Shown piece by piece: positions 10,861 through 23,081 of a stretch of 64,000 nt of DNA. Within the stretch, counting starts at the first letter, position 1. Each line of letters opens with the position of its first letter. The stretch is taken from the NCBI GenBank assembly GCA_903813345.2, contig CAIIXF020000004.1, positions 6,467,525-6,531,524 of the forward strand. The letters are read 5' to 3'. Below the pieces are notes generated by a model. The model was not told the origin of the DNA and ran no database searches. It saw only the letters and a program-made list of their open reading frames with translations. The position numbers and the translations under genes are program-made. Source of the DNA: Owenia fusiformis (lineage: Eukaryota; Annelida; Polychaeta; Sabellida; Oweniidae).

Positions 10861-13800
10861 ATGATTGGAAATACAAATGTCTATATTTTGACGTTTGCCG
10901 GTAAGTCTGACTTTGTTTTCTAAGCTTGTACGGGAGAATGCAACTTTCGGCTAACGGCTACCGGGTTGATTGCAATTTGATGGCAAAATTATTGTAATAT
11001 GGATAGTACCTGCCGTTGTATTCACGTAGTAATGAGGTAATTGACGGGTAAATTTATGAAAATTAATAGATTAACCCGGTAGCCGACAGCCGAAAGCTGT
11101 ATTTGCGAATACAAGCTAAGTTTAAGTTAAAGTAATTCCTGAAATCAAAACAATGTATTGATGGATCTGACATATTAAAAAGACCATAAAACAATTTGGA
11201 CCTGACTAATGTCGTATTGATCAGATGACCCTTTTCGGACGCGATCATGAAATAGAGACCCTGGTACACTTTCGAAAGTCTTTGGAATACAATAATAGAT
11301 GGCAGCACCACATTTGCCAAATAAAATATACCCGAAGAAGTCAGCCGACGGTTGACGTAGCATCTCGTCAAAATGACACAGTTTAAGGTTGATTTCAGGA
11401 TTTCTGGCGCTGACCACTGTCTCGGCCCTATCTGCATACACCACCCCGGACAACGTCAACTATCGCCACGAACCAATAGATGTCAGTTGCGAGACCGTTA
11501 TCAAGTTCAACGTTAAAGCATGTCATGATGCTCATTTACAACTACGGAAAATACCTGGGGACACGACAAGTGATACTTATGAGGTCGTTCTTCACGGCTG
11601 GGAAGAGAATCCGAGTTCTGCTATACGTGAGCAAGGAATGATAAAAGCCAATTTTTCGGGTGCTATTTTAAGCTGCAATGAGGGGAAACCATTTTGGGTG
11701 GGTTCATGTAATTAACAAAAATCAAGTGAATGACATACAGTTTCAAAGTACATTTATTATGTTCATGATCATTATGTAGAATCTCTTTGACATATTGAGT
11801 CATAACACTTTTTATCCCATACTTGGACGTGTTACAGGTACATAAAGCCGGTTTGTAAAAACTTATATTTTCATCAGCGGGCAGATATAGCTTTACGTCC
11901 CGCTCCGAGCGGGCAGATATAGTATATCTGCCCGCTACGTCATAATCGCCGCTCGCATATTTGTTCCTAATTTGTAACGTTCGCGTAATGACTGTAAACG
12001 ACAATGAAGAAAACATAGACAATCGGGATCTGTTTGATGGTTTAAAAAAGGGAAGGAGCATCCACTTAATCATCAAAAAAATCGAGAAAATAAATGTGGG
12101 AATATTTGAGAGAACAGGAAAATCCGCCCACGGCCAAGAAAACAAACACTGCGTGAAATCTGGGATTCCAAATCTTGACACGTCTAGAAACTAGTCTTTT
12201 CACGCCGAGTTCCTAGGCGTGTCAATTATTTACACCTCTTGACACGCGATGAATCCAACTCTTTACACCTCTATGCACTTCTTGACACACGCCGTGTAAC
12301 GCAGTGCAAAGACCATGTCAAAAGTCTTGACACGCGCTGTGACAATTATTGGAATCTCATTACTCGCTCTTGGCACATTGATAATTATGTGTAAACAACT
12401 GACCAAATTACCATAAGCAATACATTTAGTATTTTAACATGAAGTAATTCTACTTCATATATTTTTAAAAGGGATAAGTAATTTATCTTTTGTGATAATA
12501 TAATACTACTTGTTGATTGGTTTGCCAAATATAAGACCCCGTCATAAGACCCTTGTCTCTGATTGTGAAACATGTGTATGCATCCCCGGGTATGCATCAA
12601 ATCCGAGAAATATTACATTATGGAAATTATTCATTAACGTAATGTCAGGCACTATAGGTTAACAGGTTAACAGGTTTTTAGTTTTGCTCTTTTTTGTCAC
12701 GCTTAAATTGTGTGCTTTATTTTTTGGGGATTTGAATTTGAAAAGGTGAATTCACGATCCAATAAAGCTTAAGGTTTCATTTATTAACAGATGCATCGAG
12801 ATAGAGCCACCGTTCAAAAGACATAAACATAACTCTGTCGAGTGCAAACCAGTTTTAAATGTCTCTGTTTAAACCTACATGTAGTAAAGTTTACAACATC
12901 AATGGATATAATTACAGTCACATGTACTTTGTTATTAAATTCAGAAACTTTAACGGCCGGCGCGTAAGCAGCTTATTGTCGGATTTTAAACTTGATATTG
13001 TTTATTGGATTGTTATCAAGATTCTTCTTCAATTTTTTTATTTGGGAACGTATATTTTTTATTATTAGAGAACCCAGGAAAACAATACATGTACAACAAT
13101 TACTATTACTAATTAAGCTAATGGTCACTTGGCTTGGTGTATTTCCATTCTCATTTATAAAGTTCAAAAGACGAGCGCGTTCTTATAAATAAATAAATGA
13201 ATAACGCAAACCACGTCCTTAATGTTTTTATTCAGAATCGTATTTTATATTCAGTACTTTTTTTATTTATTAAGTTACAGACACAAGCGGCACATATATG
13301 TTTGTTGTAAGACCATTTCTGCGATGACCAAGGTGCGTATTTTGGTTTTATAACGGGGATATTGCTCGAGCTTGAATAACAAATAAAAGGCATGTTCTTA
13401 TTTCTGTATTCTGTCCTTTGATTGTGTATTAAGTTGAGCTGCACGCCAAACGTAAAAGATTGTTAAAACGCTTAAAATAAAACTTTATTCCTTTCAATTT
13501 ACATAAAAATGAAACAGATTAGATTCGAATCTCAGTCACACCAGCCACTGGTCAAAGGAAGTACAAATATCTATATTAATCAAATGTCTGAAAATTTGAT
13601 AACTGTCTGGAATCCAATGTTAATTTTATTGAATCAAACTAAGAAAAGTATAAAGAATAGATGAATTTTAAACTTTTAGAGGGAAAAGTCAAATATGCAT
13701 TGTAACCCAAAAAATAATTCATTAAAGTGTCGTACACATTTCATAACATTTATATAAATAAAACAAATAAAGCACAACTCTAATGCCCTAATGAATTCAT

Positions 13801-16800
13801 ATCGGCGCAAACGGCCCTTGCAATAAAAACGCATCGAAGCAGGGAATGCTTGGTAAATTCTTCCGAGACTGACTTTTGTTATTTCAAAATTGAAATATGC
13901 CAAATTCATTTGAAATAATCAAATAACCACACGATCTTTCCCCTGGATTTTACTCTATTTTAGATTTACCAGAAAAATGTTTATATGATGTTGTGATGAT
14001 TTCGTTTGCTTCTCACGAGTTCATTGAAAAGTTCAGTCGAAAAACTTCAGAGATCAAAAGACTAATTAGGCACCTGATTGCGAAAGTTTGATTGCATTTC
14101 GATCGCCGGGATTTTACAAACGTATTGTTTATGTAGCGATCGTGTTCTTGGGATCTTGATAACTTCCTATTTTAAGTTTTGGGTTGGAAGCAATGAGTAT
14201 GTCGGACTTTCTCAAGTCCACATATTTCTGTTTTCAAATGAAATAATTTCACCCTTGCCGACTGACTTGTAGATAATGCACGAATCAAATAGCATGGAGA
14301 TCAGATAATCAGATTGATTCGTATTTTCGCAATCAGATGAATTAACTTATTGTTTTCTCTGATTAAAAGGCGGTTTGAAGCTCCCGGGTTGAAGCTACTT
14401 TTAACTGTTTACAGGATTTGAATATTTAGTCAGTGCAAGAGGAGGGGGCTATAATGTAGAACAATAACTGAATAATTTATCACAATTGTTAAATACGCAA
14501 ACAGAGACAGGTTTAAAAATGAGAATAGAGGCAAAAAACTCATGAAATGTAATTAAAACCCGGGAATTAAAAGACTGTTAGATGATCTCTTCTGTAATCA
14601 AGGTGATGTTGGTACACTTCCGCCGTTAGAAAAACAAAGACTAAGACAAAGACTATATAGCAATTAATCCTTTTGTAATCATTAAATGTTAGATTCTTAT
14701 TATTTTGTTGGACAATGTTCAGACTTCTGACCAAGATTAATTCATTTATGTTTGTATTTAAGAAATAGTATTTCAAATAGACAGACGTTCTAATGAGTTA
14801 GAAAAATACATTTGTCCATTTCCTCTCAAGAAGTTTTCAAAGGTAATCAAGTCGATTTGTTTGAAAGTTTAGCATTGTTTTTCATAACTTGACGCTTCCA
14901 TGAACAGAATGACTTTGAAATGAGTTTTTATAATTTTAGCTTTTATACGGACATGCTTATTGTATATTTCTATATGAACGTTGTAATTTATGTGATGTAA
15001 CATCGCCCCCCCCCCCCCCCAAATTACAGGAATACAAATTTTGATCGGAATGCTTTAACTTGCAATTAAAAGCAGTTTTAGACTGTTAGATGATCTCTTA
15101 TGTAATCTAGGTGATGTTGGTACACTTCCGCATTTAAGAAAACAAAGACTAAGACAAAGAGAACTAAGCAATTAATCCTTTTGTTATCATTAAATGTTAG
15201 ATTCTTATTTTTTATTGGACACTATTAAGACTTCTGTCTCCGATTGTTATGCAGGTATGTGTATAAAATCATGCGAACAACATTATCGTGGAAACTCCCA
15301 TATTCATTCTCATAATGTCTTACAGCTATTTCGCAAATGGCATAATCCTAAACAACATGTGGACATAATATTACAGAACTGAGCGAAAAGAAAGGTGGAA
15401 CAAATCAGATTAAGATATTTTATTTTTTAAATGCACAAAGGGCAACAGTTGAAAAACAAAAGTTAAAGGCGTTGTGAAATAGATCGTGCTTTTATATGAT
15501 CCCCTTCTGTAGTACCATACCCTTTGCATTTGTTCGACTTAACTTCTTAAAGTCTTCTCGTCTTCTCGTAGTTTATAATTAGACTCTACACGCAGTGTAA
15601 TAGTGCCCCTATTATCCATGACCAGGGGCATAGCCAATTTTCAGTCGGGGGGGGGTGCAATCGCCAGAAAACAATAACGGTTTTCAGTCGGGGGGAGGGG
15701 GTTGCGATTGTGGCAAAAGCAAGCCAAAAGATGCAACTTCCTTCAAAATAGCATCTACTATAATATTTATTTTTCTATCCGATATACAACTGATATTGAT
15801 ATCTTTTCCCGGACAATGTGTTATCTCATGGTCCGTTGACATCATCAACAATGTGATTTACCACAAGAGATTAACCAACATTCCTTAATTAAAAAGTTGA
15901 CATTTCTTGAATTTTTAAAGCAAAAACACTATGACACAATAACATCGAGGCAAAATCAAAACATGGTGTGGAAATAAAAGGCATACAAAATGGCCATTAA
16001 AAAGACATTTTTGTTCATAAAAGTATCAACTTTACTACATTGGTCGCAAATACAAAGTATAGAATAAATAAAAATAACGTCTTCCCAGAGATTACAATAC
16101 GGATCAGTAAGTCAACAAATCTAACCGTTGAATAAACAAACTTCGCCCACGTCTGAAACTGTTCGTCTGCTGGTCAGAACTTGGTATTCGCTTCGGATAA
16201 TCAATTTCTGAGAATACTGATGTCTTAAATAATTCATAAAGACGACGTTGTCTTTAAATAAGGATCTTTAATCTACAAACTGTTATTAATAACAGTTTTT
16301 AGTATACAAATTGAACATACAAAATGTAGCGTACTGATTACACGTTACAGTGGCGTAGCCAGCTTTCAGTCGGGGCATGAGCCCATGGTCGGGGGGGAGG
16401 GGGGGGGGGTGCGATCATGGCATAAAAAATGTTTTTGAAGATTTGTTTTGAATTTTACAAAAATTGGTGCAACTTCGTTCAAAATCGAGCTAGAAGCTTC
16501 AAATAAAAAGCATTTTGAGACTTTTTTTCTTCTATCTAATGGTTCTATTTTCATCGGTTATGGAGGGGGGGGGGTGAGATCGCACCCATCACATCCCCCT
16601 GGCTACGCCTATGCGCTATATTAATATAACAAGGTTATCATACCATGCCAATAGTTAGATGGTTAACTAATATTAACACAAAATAATAATACACGATAAT
16701 TAAAAAAATAAACCTCGGTATTCGGGCCTAAAATCCAAGGATACGTGTACCATTACTTAAGTGTAAGATGCAATACCATATCGAATACCTGTACCATTAC

Positions 16801-19800
16801 TCAATAATAACCACCAGTAAGACCATAATAACAAGCTTAATAACTAGCTTATTGCAAGTTATTTCATACGATTTTGTCTTGTGTGTCCTAATGAGATTTG
16901 AAGTTCGAAAACCGGGTGAAATTGGTTATATATAGTAAATTGAATATGATAATCAGAGCCAGAAAACAGAGATACATGTACGTAGCTAAAATAATGGGGA
17001 ATTAAAAATAGCCTCAAATAAAGTGCAATCATGAACTCTCTTGAAAGCCCATGCTCTAATCAAAGTAATCTTGGGATATCCTGTCCATAAAAAGCAAGAA
17101 CCCAATCAAACAGTTAATTAATTGATTATCTGGTCTAGACTAGGGTACAAGAAAAGTATTAATATATGAAGGACAGGGGGCTACTGAAACTGGTAGTTCA
17201 AGCGTATGCTTGTAATGCCTGTGTCACATTTGCTCAGAATCATCGTTCGGCCTCCGGTCGATTGAGTATTTTGTTTAAATTGTATTAGGGTTTGAACAAA
17301 ACACTCAATCGGCCGGCGCCCGGCAGATGAATTGGAGCAAATGGGACCTAGGCATATGAGGGGCAACATTTTAGATATAGTATTGTTTGAAATCCTGGGA
17401 AAATGCACTCCCCCAATTTTGCAAATATGGTCTGGTGCTAATGAACCCTCTAATTTGTTTTACGTTTACATGAGCAACTAACAAATATATTTATTCTCAT
17501 TCTGTCTCAGCTTAGTTTTAATTAAATTTTACCCCCACCCTTCGAACGTCTTTGTCTCCCTTATTTTTGCAACCCTACATTCAGTTTCTTTTTAAACCAA
17601 ATCAAGAAATATCCGTCCACATATCAGATATTAAATCAATAGTTGTTTATTATTATAAGATGTTTATAGATCATAAGCTATTTGTAATTTCAGCTATAAA
17701 ATTAGCCCTCCCCCCTCTTCGCCGACAGATAGAGATGTATTGTTTAAAATAATACTGCATCCCCGGCCAATAATTCTTTTACCACATTGAGCAGTTTGTA
17801 ATTTTGAGCAATTATCAAATGTGACCCGACCCCTGGAATAATTCAAAAGTCATTCCCTTAGCAAATGTAGGCTTCGGACCTGGTACTTATCAAGACGAAA
17901 TAATTTGCGTTGATTATTGGAAATATCCATTTAAACAGACCCTCTAATTTATGACAAGTTAACAATAAAAAAGAATGTTGCGATGCTTTTTGATTTGAGA
18001 ACGCATATTTAGCTAAAGCAAAATACGAAATATAAACTCATGCGGTAATTATGATTTAATTTACAAATACCCGGGTCCAAATATCATGAGTGTTGATTGC
18101 AATTATGTTCGATGATCGTCAACATGAAAGAAATATATGTCTGAATAATTAGCTATAAAACATCTTTATCAAAACTTCCCTACACTTTTAAATGCTCATC
18201 TTGTCAAAGAGTACCATCCACCTGAGATTTAGATGTAGATCGAAAATCAAATTGTTTTCAAAAGTATTTATATATTGGTTTACATGAGGGGTTCTGTCCA
18301 TGTGGGTGGTGTATTCTTTGCGTAACAAAGAGTTGTTTTGCTTCCAGGGTCCTAAATTCTTCAATTTAAATAGTAATTAATAAGATTAATAAGATCAAAA
18401 AGACTCGAGGCACTGCCGTCGCCCCATCATGATCAATACAGGTGACAATAAGCGACAGTTGTTACAGTACAAGTTATTGATTCAGGTTCATATTTGTTAT
18501 AAATATAGACTTGATTACGTTTCAGACCCGTAGCCAGGATTTGCCAAGAGGTGGGTTACTTTTTAAAAAATTCCAGGGGGAGTTCACTTTTGGCAATGTT
18601 AGTTCAAAAATGGCCAAAATAATTTAAAAAGTGCTCAGAATGGTGTAAAATAATGCATTTTTGGTGACGGAGGAGGTCGCTAGAACCAATCTACTCCCCC
18701 CCCTGTATACGGGCCTGCATGTGCTATCTACATATTTGACTATTTGATCAGTCCCGTAGCCAGTATTTGCCAAGGGGATCACTTAAAACGTGCTCAGAAT
18801 GGTGAAACCTGCATGATTTTGAAAGACTTTTTGGCCGGGGGGGGGGGGGGGTCGAACCCGTCGACCCCCTGGCTACGGGCCTGTTGATTGACACGGTTGA
18901 AAGTGGAGTTTGTTAATTATTCAAACTGTTCTAAAAGAGGAATATGCGTCCAATTAAAATCATATCGTGATCCTGTAAAAATGTCAGATTTAGCAAAATA
19001 AATAGGCGATCTCCATCTGCACACGTCTACACTTACGCGCACACACATACTTTAAGATTAAATTTATTTTGATAATGATTTAAAAAACATCAATTATTAT
19101 CAACATGAAATTAAAACGATTGTCAGTATATTCCAAAAGTATAATTAAGCGCGACTATTGCGCATAACAACAGGTAGCCGGTATAATTATACTGTTTGTT
19201 TTGATAAGGCAGTGCAAAGAGATATCAAAACTCTTGACACGCTCTGTACACGCGAGGTCTTTGCACCTCTTGACACGTCTTGGAATCTCTAGATACGCGG
19301 AGTTTCTAGACTATCTTTGCACGTCTAGAAATTGCTTGGAACTTCACATTTGACGCAGTGAAAACTGGACATGAATATTCTTAAATATTTTCACGATTGA
19401 ACAATGTGAACCAGATGACCAAGATTGGTATGGGATAAACATATTATCCTATAGTCGGTTCAGGATATTGGGATTATCCCTTGGCCAATATAATATATTT
19501 CCCCTCGTGACCTGCGGCCCTCGGGCAAATATATTATATTGGCCTCGGGATAATCCCAATATCCTGAACCTCATATAGGATAATCTCTATGTATTTCATA
19601 CCTACTGAGGTTCTAGGTACATAACGAGCGGGAATATATACTGTATCTCGCCAAGGCCCGGGGCGGGATGGATACACGCTGTATCCATCCCGGTCCCGCT
19701 CCTGAAATTTTTTTTCACAATTTTTTCAAAAAATTTTTTTTCAAATTTTTTCAACTTTTTTTTGCAAAAAATTTTTTTCCCATTTTTTCCCAAAAAAGAA

Positions 19801-22226
19801 TTCCCATTCTTTTTCAAGAATTTTTTTTCAAATTTATTTTTCAAATTTTATTTTTCAAAATATGAGTTAAATGAGTTTGAAAATCTCAGAAACTTAAAAA
19901 AACACTTTATAACACCAAGAAAATGCGTATCTTAAGTATATTTTTGAATTTTGGAACTTTATAAGGTATATGACGTACCTAGAACATCAGTAGGTATGAA
20001 ATACATCTGTTATGTACGGTCGGTTTTGGATACAGGGTTTATCCCTCGGGAAATATGTGTATATCCCGAGGGACCGCAGGGACCTCGGGATATACACATA
20101 TTTCCTTTGAGATAAAACCTGTATCCAAAACCTCCCAGTACATAACCCTTATGTTTTGCCTTTTAATCACATAATAAAAAGTTCCCCTCAAAATGTAGGT
20201 GAGTTGGGCAAACGGAATTGTTGAAGTTGGGAAAGGCCATGTGTATGCAGAGGACAGGTTTATGGTTTGGGAAGATCCAACTCCACATGATGTAAATGCA
20301 GTTAACTTTGTGACTGGTTGGGGAGCAACTGGTACATGGGAGCTTGTTGGCGTGGATTTACCTTCTAAATTAACTGCAAGTGAATGTGACAATAAAGGTA
20401 GGCACATGCGTTAAGATTTTTATCCAAGCATCACTTTAATGAACTGGAACACTATTTTCTAACGTCACTAACTTAGATTCACACGTTAAAGTGGCAACAA
20501 TGTCTGTAGAGAGAAAATTCGATTTCTTTTTTCTTTTTTTCAGACCTATCAGGTCAATATTTGGCTGAACACCTTCTTTGACATACCCATTTTCTTAAAA
20601 TGTATGTATAAACTATCAATTTCAACATTAAGAAGTGTAAATTCAGTTCAAAGCTTCTATAAAAGGAGTCCCACTTAAAGATTTTTAAACTTAAACTTTC
20701 AAACTTAAATATAATATTTTGACACTGGTCCATGATCGTTGAATGGCTCCATTGCACTAATTGTTGCACATTTAACGTCATATTGTAACGGATCTTTATA
20801 TAAGTCCTAAAATTCATACTTGAGAGATGAAAACTATAAATTACATTACGTGCTTACAGACAAGAACGACACCGGGGGAAATAATTAATAAACACAGTAT
20901 CCATGATTGTTCTAGGAATCTAAACATCTAGGAAATGATTAAAAATACATTTTGAACAAGAAACATCAATGACTTATTGCTTTAGACAAAACTCGAGCAA
21001 GGGAAGAAAAAGTTTTTAAATTCTCCCAAATAATGACAATGATGACCATAAAAATAGAGAAAGAATACATGTATTGTGAAAAGTTTAGTTTTCTGGAATG
21101 AAGTATGCACTTCGAGCATTTTTTGAAAATAGACATCTAGATGATAATTGAAGGAACAATGAGCCAAAAATATTTTGAAATTGAAACAATTTCTTGTTGA
21201 GCTTACTCGCCAGATCTGATTCTCCTTTTACCATCAAACGAAAATTGCGTTTGGAATCAATACATTATTAAGAAAAGCTATAGCAGCCAAAATAACAAAT
21301 GGAGAGGTGTAATAATTAATGTGGAAAAATTGTTGAAACAATGGAATGAACCTAAATATAATACTTTGTTCATTTTTATTTCAGTGCAAACTACCGAAGA
21401 GTCGACGCTTTCAAATTATGTGACTACAAGCTCTAGCAAACTAACTATACCAGATGAAGTGACCACTGCGTCGACCAATCCACCTATAACGCAATATGAT
21501 GTAACAACAGCGTCTACCAATCAGCCAACTAAACCATATGATGTGAGCACAGCCTCAACCAACCGACGCACTGCACAATATAATATGACCACAGCATCTA
21601 CAAACCGACGTACCTCACCATTTGATGCGACTACAGCGTCCACCAACGGACGGAATACACAATATAATATGACCACAGCATCTACAAACCGACGTACTAC
21701 ACAATATAGTATGACCACAGCATCTACAAACCGACGTACTACACAATATAGTATGACCACAGCATCTACAAACCGACGTACCACACCATTTGATGTGACT
21801 ACAGCGTCCACCAACCGACGTACTACACCATTTGATGTGATCAGGGCGTCCACCAGCTTGCCAACTTCACCAAATGATGTGACAACAGTGTCCAACAAAA
21901 TACAGACTACACTAAACAATATGGCTGAAAGAGCAAACAACCCACCAATTACACGACACAGTATTAATTCAAGAAATCCTATATTCCTTAAGGAACTTGT
22001 GGATGATGAATTAGAAGCAGAAATATATGAGCCGATAAAGAGAAAGGAACAAGAACCAGAAGAAGCGGAGTATGCTGCACTAATTGGCATTCCCCCTTTT
22101 GTTATCTTGGTTATCGTTATCGGATTTATAGTTGTGTCAGATTCGAGAATATTATGGAAAGACTTGAGAAAGGGCTTTAGAAATGTTCGTAGCACTGTAT
22201 ATTTTTTCATTGGCCGGAACCATTGA
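10861..22226 (+). CDS. Methyltransf_FA-domain, mucin-repeat, single-pass membrane protein
   Basis: Exons 10861-10900, 11399-11697, 20199-20397 and 21385-22226 join in frame to 459 residues plus stop. The ATG at 10861 is chosen because this 40-base exon ends in phase 1 at a consensus donor, and joining it to 11399 completes a signal peptide (MIGNTNVYILTFAGFLALTT). Residues about 33-165 show the farnesoic acid O-methyltransferase-like domain (PF12248): FNVKACHDAHLQL, YEVVLHGWEE, LSCNEGKPFW joined to VSWANGIVEVGKG, then FMVWEDPTPHDV and VTGWGATGTWEL. This domain occurs in many invertebrate proteins; no methyltransferase motif is visible, so the name should not be read as an activity. Eleven 14-residue Thr/Ser-rich repeats follow, then an acidic segment, one membrane helix (ALIGIPPFVILVIVIGFIVV) and a basic tail of about 28 residues. 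It is probably an O-glycosylated cell-surface protein. Confidence 0.85.
10923..11117. mobile_element. Foldback/MITE in intron 1 of the Methyltransf_FA gene
   Basis: Long imperfect terminal inverted repeats: AGCTTGTA, then CTTTCGGCTAACGGCTACCG on the left, mirrored by CGGTAGCCGACAGCCGAAAG and TACAAGCT on the right. The interior is AT-rich and non-coding. It fills most of the 498-base intron and starts 22 bases after the exon 1 donor. Confidence 0.6.
11868..11948. repeat. GC-rich foldback with GAGCGGG/ATATA motif
   Basis: Nested palindromes built from 'agcgggcagatata' and 'tatatctgcccgct'. The same style of repeat occurs at about 1340-1420 and 19628-19690, so this is one interspersed family. 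Confidence 0.5.
12177..12373. repeat. CTTGACACG-motif repeat, copy 1
   Basis: Several occurrences of 'cttgacacg' or 'cgtgtcaa' in both orientations, mixed with 'tctagaaa', 'tttacacctc' and 'cagtgcaaagac'. A second diverged copy is at 19207-19350 in the same intron. Confidence 0.5.
14567..15235 (+). repeat. Direct repeat of about 160 bp, two copies 509 bp apart
   Basis: 14570-14735 and 15079-15235 align along their length (both contain 'gactgttagatgatctctt', 'gtgatgttggtacacttccg', 'caattaatccttttg' and 'cattaaatgttagattctta'). A run of 15 C lies between them at 15006-15020. No coding capacity is seen. Confidence 0.75.
15622..15715. mobile_element. Fragment of the CAGTGGCGTAGCCAG MITE family
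   Basis: Contains 'ggcatagccaattttcagtc' followed by a G-run, then a second 'ttttcagtc' plus G-run plus 'gcgattgtggcaaaa'. This matches the left half of the element at 16348 and has no right end. Confidence 0.4.
16348..16611. mobile_element. MITE with CAGTGGCGTAGCCAG termini
   Basis: Left end CAGTGGCGTAGCCAG and right end CTGGCTACGCC are inverted, and both are followed inward by G/C runs. The interior is non-coding. Related termini occur at 18523 and 18749. Confidence 0.6.
17215..17355. mobile_element. ATGCC...GGCAT hairpin element, copy 1
   Basis: Inverted arms: 'atgcctgtgtcacatttgct' on the left, mirrored by 'gcaaatgggacctaggcat' on the right. Inner arms 'cggtcgattgagtatt' and 'cactcaatcggccg' surround a short loop. 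The second, better preserved copy is at 52003-52126. Confidence 0.6.
18523..18717. mobile_element. MITE with CAGACCCGTAGCCAG terminus
   Basis: Left CAGACCCGTAGCCAG and right CTGTATACGGGCCTG are imperfect inverted repeats. The interior contains 'aatggccaaaataatttaaa' and a C-run and is non-coding. I see no clear target-site duplication. Confidence 0.55.
18749..18883. mobile_element. 135-bp MITE with 5-bp target duplication TTGAT
   Basis: Ends CAGTCCCGTAGCCAG and CTGGCTACGGGCCTG match as inverted repeats at 14 of 15 positions. TTGAT occurs immediately outside both ends (18744-18748 and 18884-18888). A G-run of about 15 lies inside. Confidence 0.7.
19207..19350. repeat. CTTGACACG-motif repeat, copy 2
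   Basis: Shares 'cagtgcaaagagatatcaaa', 'ctcttgacacg' (twice), 'tttgcacctc' and 'ctagaaat' with the copy at 12177-12373. Confidence 0.5.
19415..20146. repeat. Three consecutive foldbacks around an AT-rich core
   Basis: (i) 19415-19590: arms with 'caggatattgggattatccc' and its complement. (ii) 19588-20003: outer arms 'gtatttcatacctactgagg' and 'cagtaggtatgaaatac' enclose a GAGCGGG palindrome and a 'ttttttcaaa' core (19700-19860). (iii) 20010-20146: arms with 'ggttttggatacagggttta' and its mirror around 'ccctcgggaaata'. None encodes protein; the open frames at 19602-19865 are Lys/Phe low-complexity sequence. Confidence 0.65.
21459..21920 (+). repeat. Coding 42-bp repeat, 11 copies (Thr/Ser-rich)
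   Basis: Eleven 14-residue units in frame with consensus (V/M)TTASTNRRTTQYD. Central copies are almost identical in DNA and outer copies are diverged, which indicates recent unequal exchange. The repeat is dense in Thr and Ser and resembles a mucin stalk; adjacent Arg pairs (NRRT) are unusual for a mucin. Confidence 0.9.
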
Positions 22227-23037
22227 AAATACTAATACGGTGTTAAATGGTTGAGATGAACAAAGCCTCGATAACATTCGCAATCATACGTGTCCTTTTT
22301 AATCGACTGTTAAAGCCCGTTTATGCTCCCGAGTTTCCTTTTTGACCGGTTAAAGATTGGCTATGTTTGCCAAGTCTGATCCTCCTGATCGACAGTTGAA
22401 AATTGCTAATGTTTGCCTTTCCATCTCTTGATCGACGGTAAGAGCTTGTTTCCTTCTTAATTGGAGGGCTAAACTTGATAAAGTATGCCAAGTTTCCTTC
22501 TCTTGATCGACTGTAAGAGCTTGTTGATGTGTGCCAAGTTTCGCTCTCAATCGGCGGGTTAAACTTGATAATGAATGCCAAGTCTCTTCTTGATTGACGA
22601 TTAAAGTTTGAAAAAGGTCGTATGAATTTTTATCACTTTTTCCGACACTACGACTTGCACTACGACTAATTATCAATTAAAGATAGTAATAACCACCAAA
22701 TCTTCATGAATTCTCAAGGGCTTTTTAAAAGTTTAAACCCATTAGTAACATTTGTGTCCTTTATGTTTCCTCTCCCTCTAACAATATCGATATTAGTTAT
22801 TTATGAACGTTTTTATTTAGTCATAATCATTGAGTTGGTGTACAATTCATCAAGTATTTTTCAGGCTCAGTTGATTATCAATACTCTGAGCGTTATTTTG
22901 AAACGAACTTCAGAACGAATTCGGAGGTCCTTGCTATTTATACACGTTTTATGCATTTTATAGTAAGGAATCAATGTCCCGATATGGAAATTCGGTCCAA
23001 TATCGGGAATTTAACGAGTTTTAGCCTAGGCGCATTC

Positions 23038-23081
<44 letters not shown>

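Noticed and set aside
12177-12373. CTTGACA as bacterial promoter -35 boxes
   Set aside because: The locus lies in an intron of a eukaryotic gene, and the motif recurs in both orientations as part of a repeat.
19602-19865. Lys/Phe-rich open frames on both strands
   Set aside because: Low-complexity 'ttttttcaaa' sequence inside a foldback; no protein features.
21521-22210. 229-codon open frame on the minus strand
   Set aside because: It is the complement of the 42-bp coding repeat and has no start context or family features; the plus-strand frame has signal peptide, domain and splice sites.
22321-22676. Minus-strand frames with repeated SYxRSRE segments as a secreted repeat protein
   Set aside because: They arise from a degenerate DNA repeat read in two frames, without a leader, splice signals or conserved unit length.
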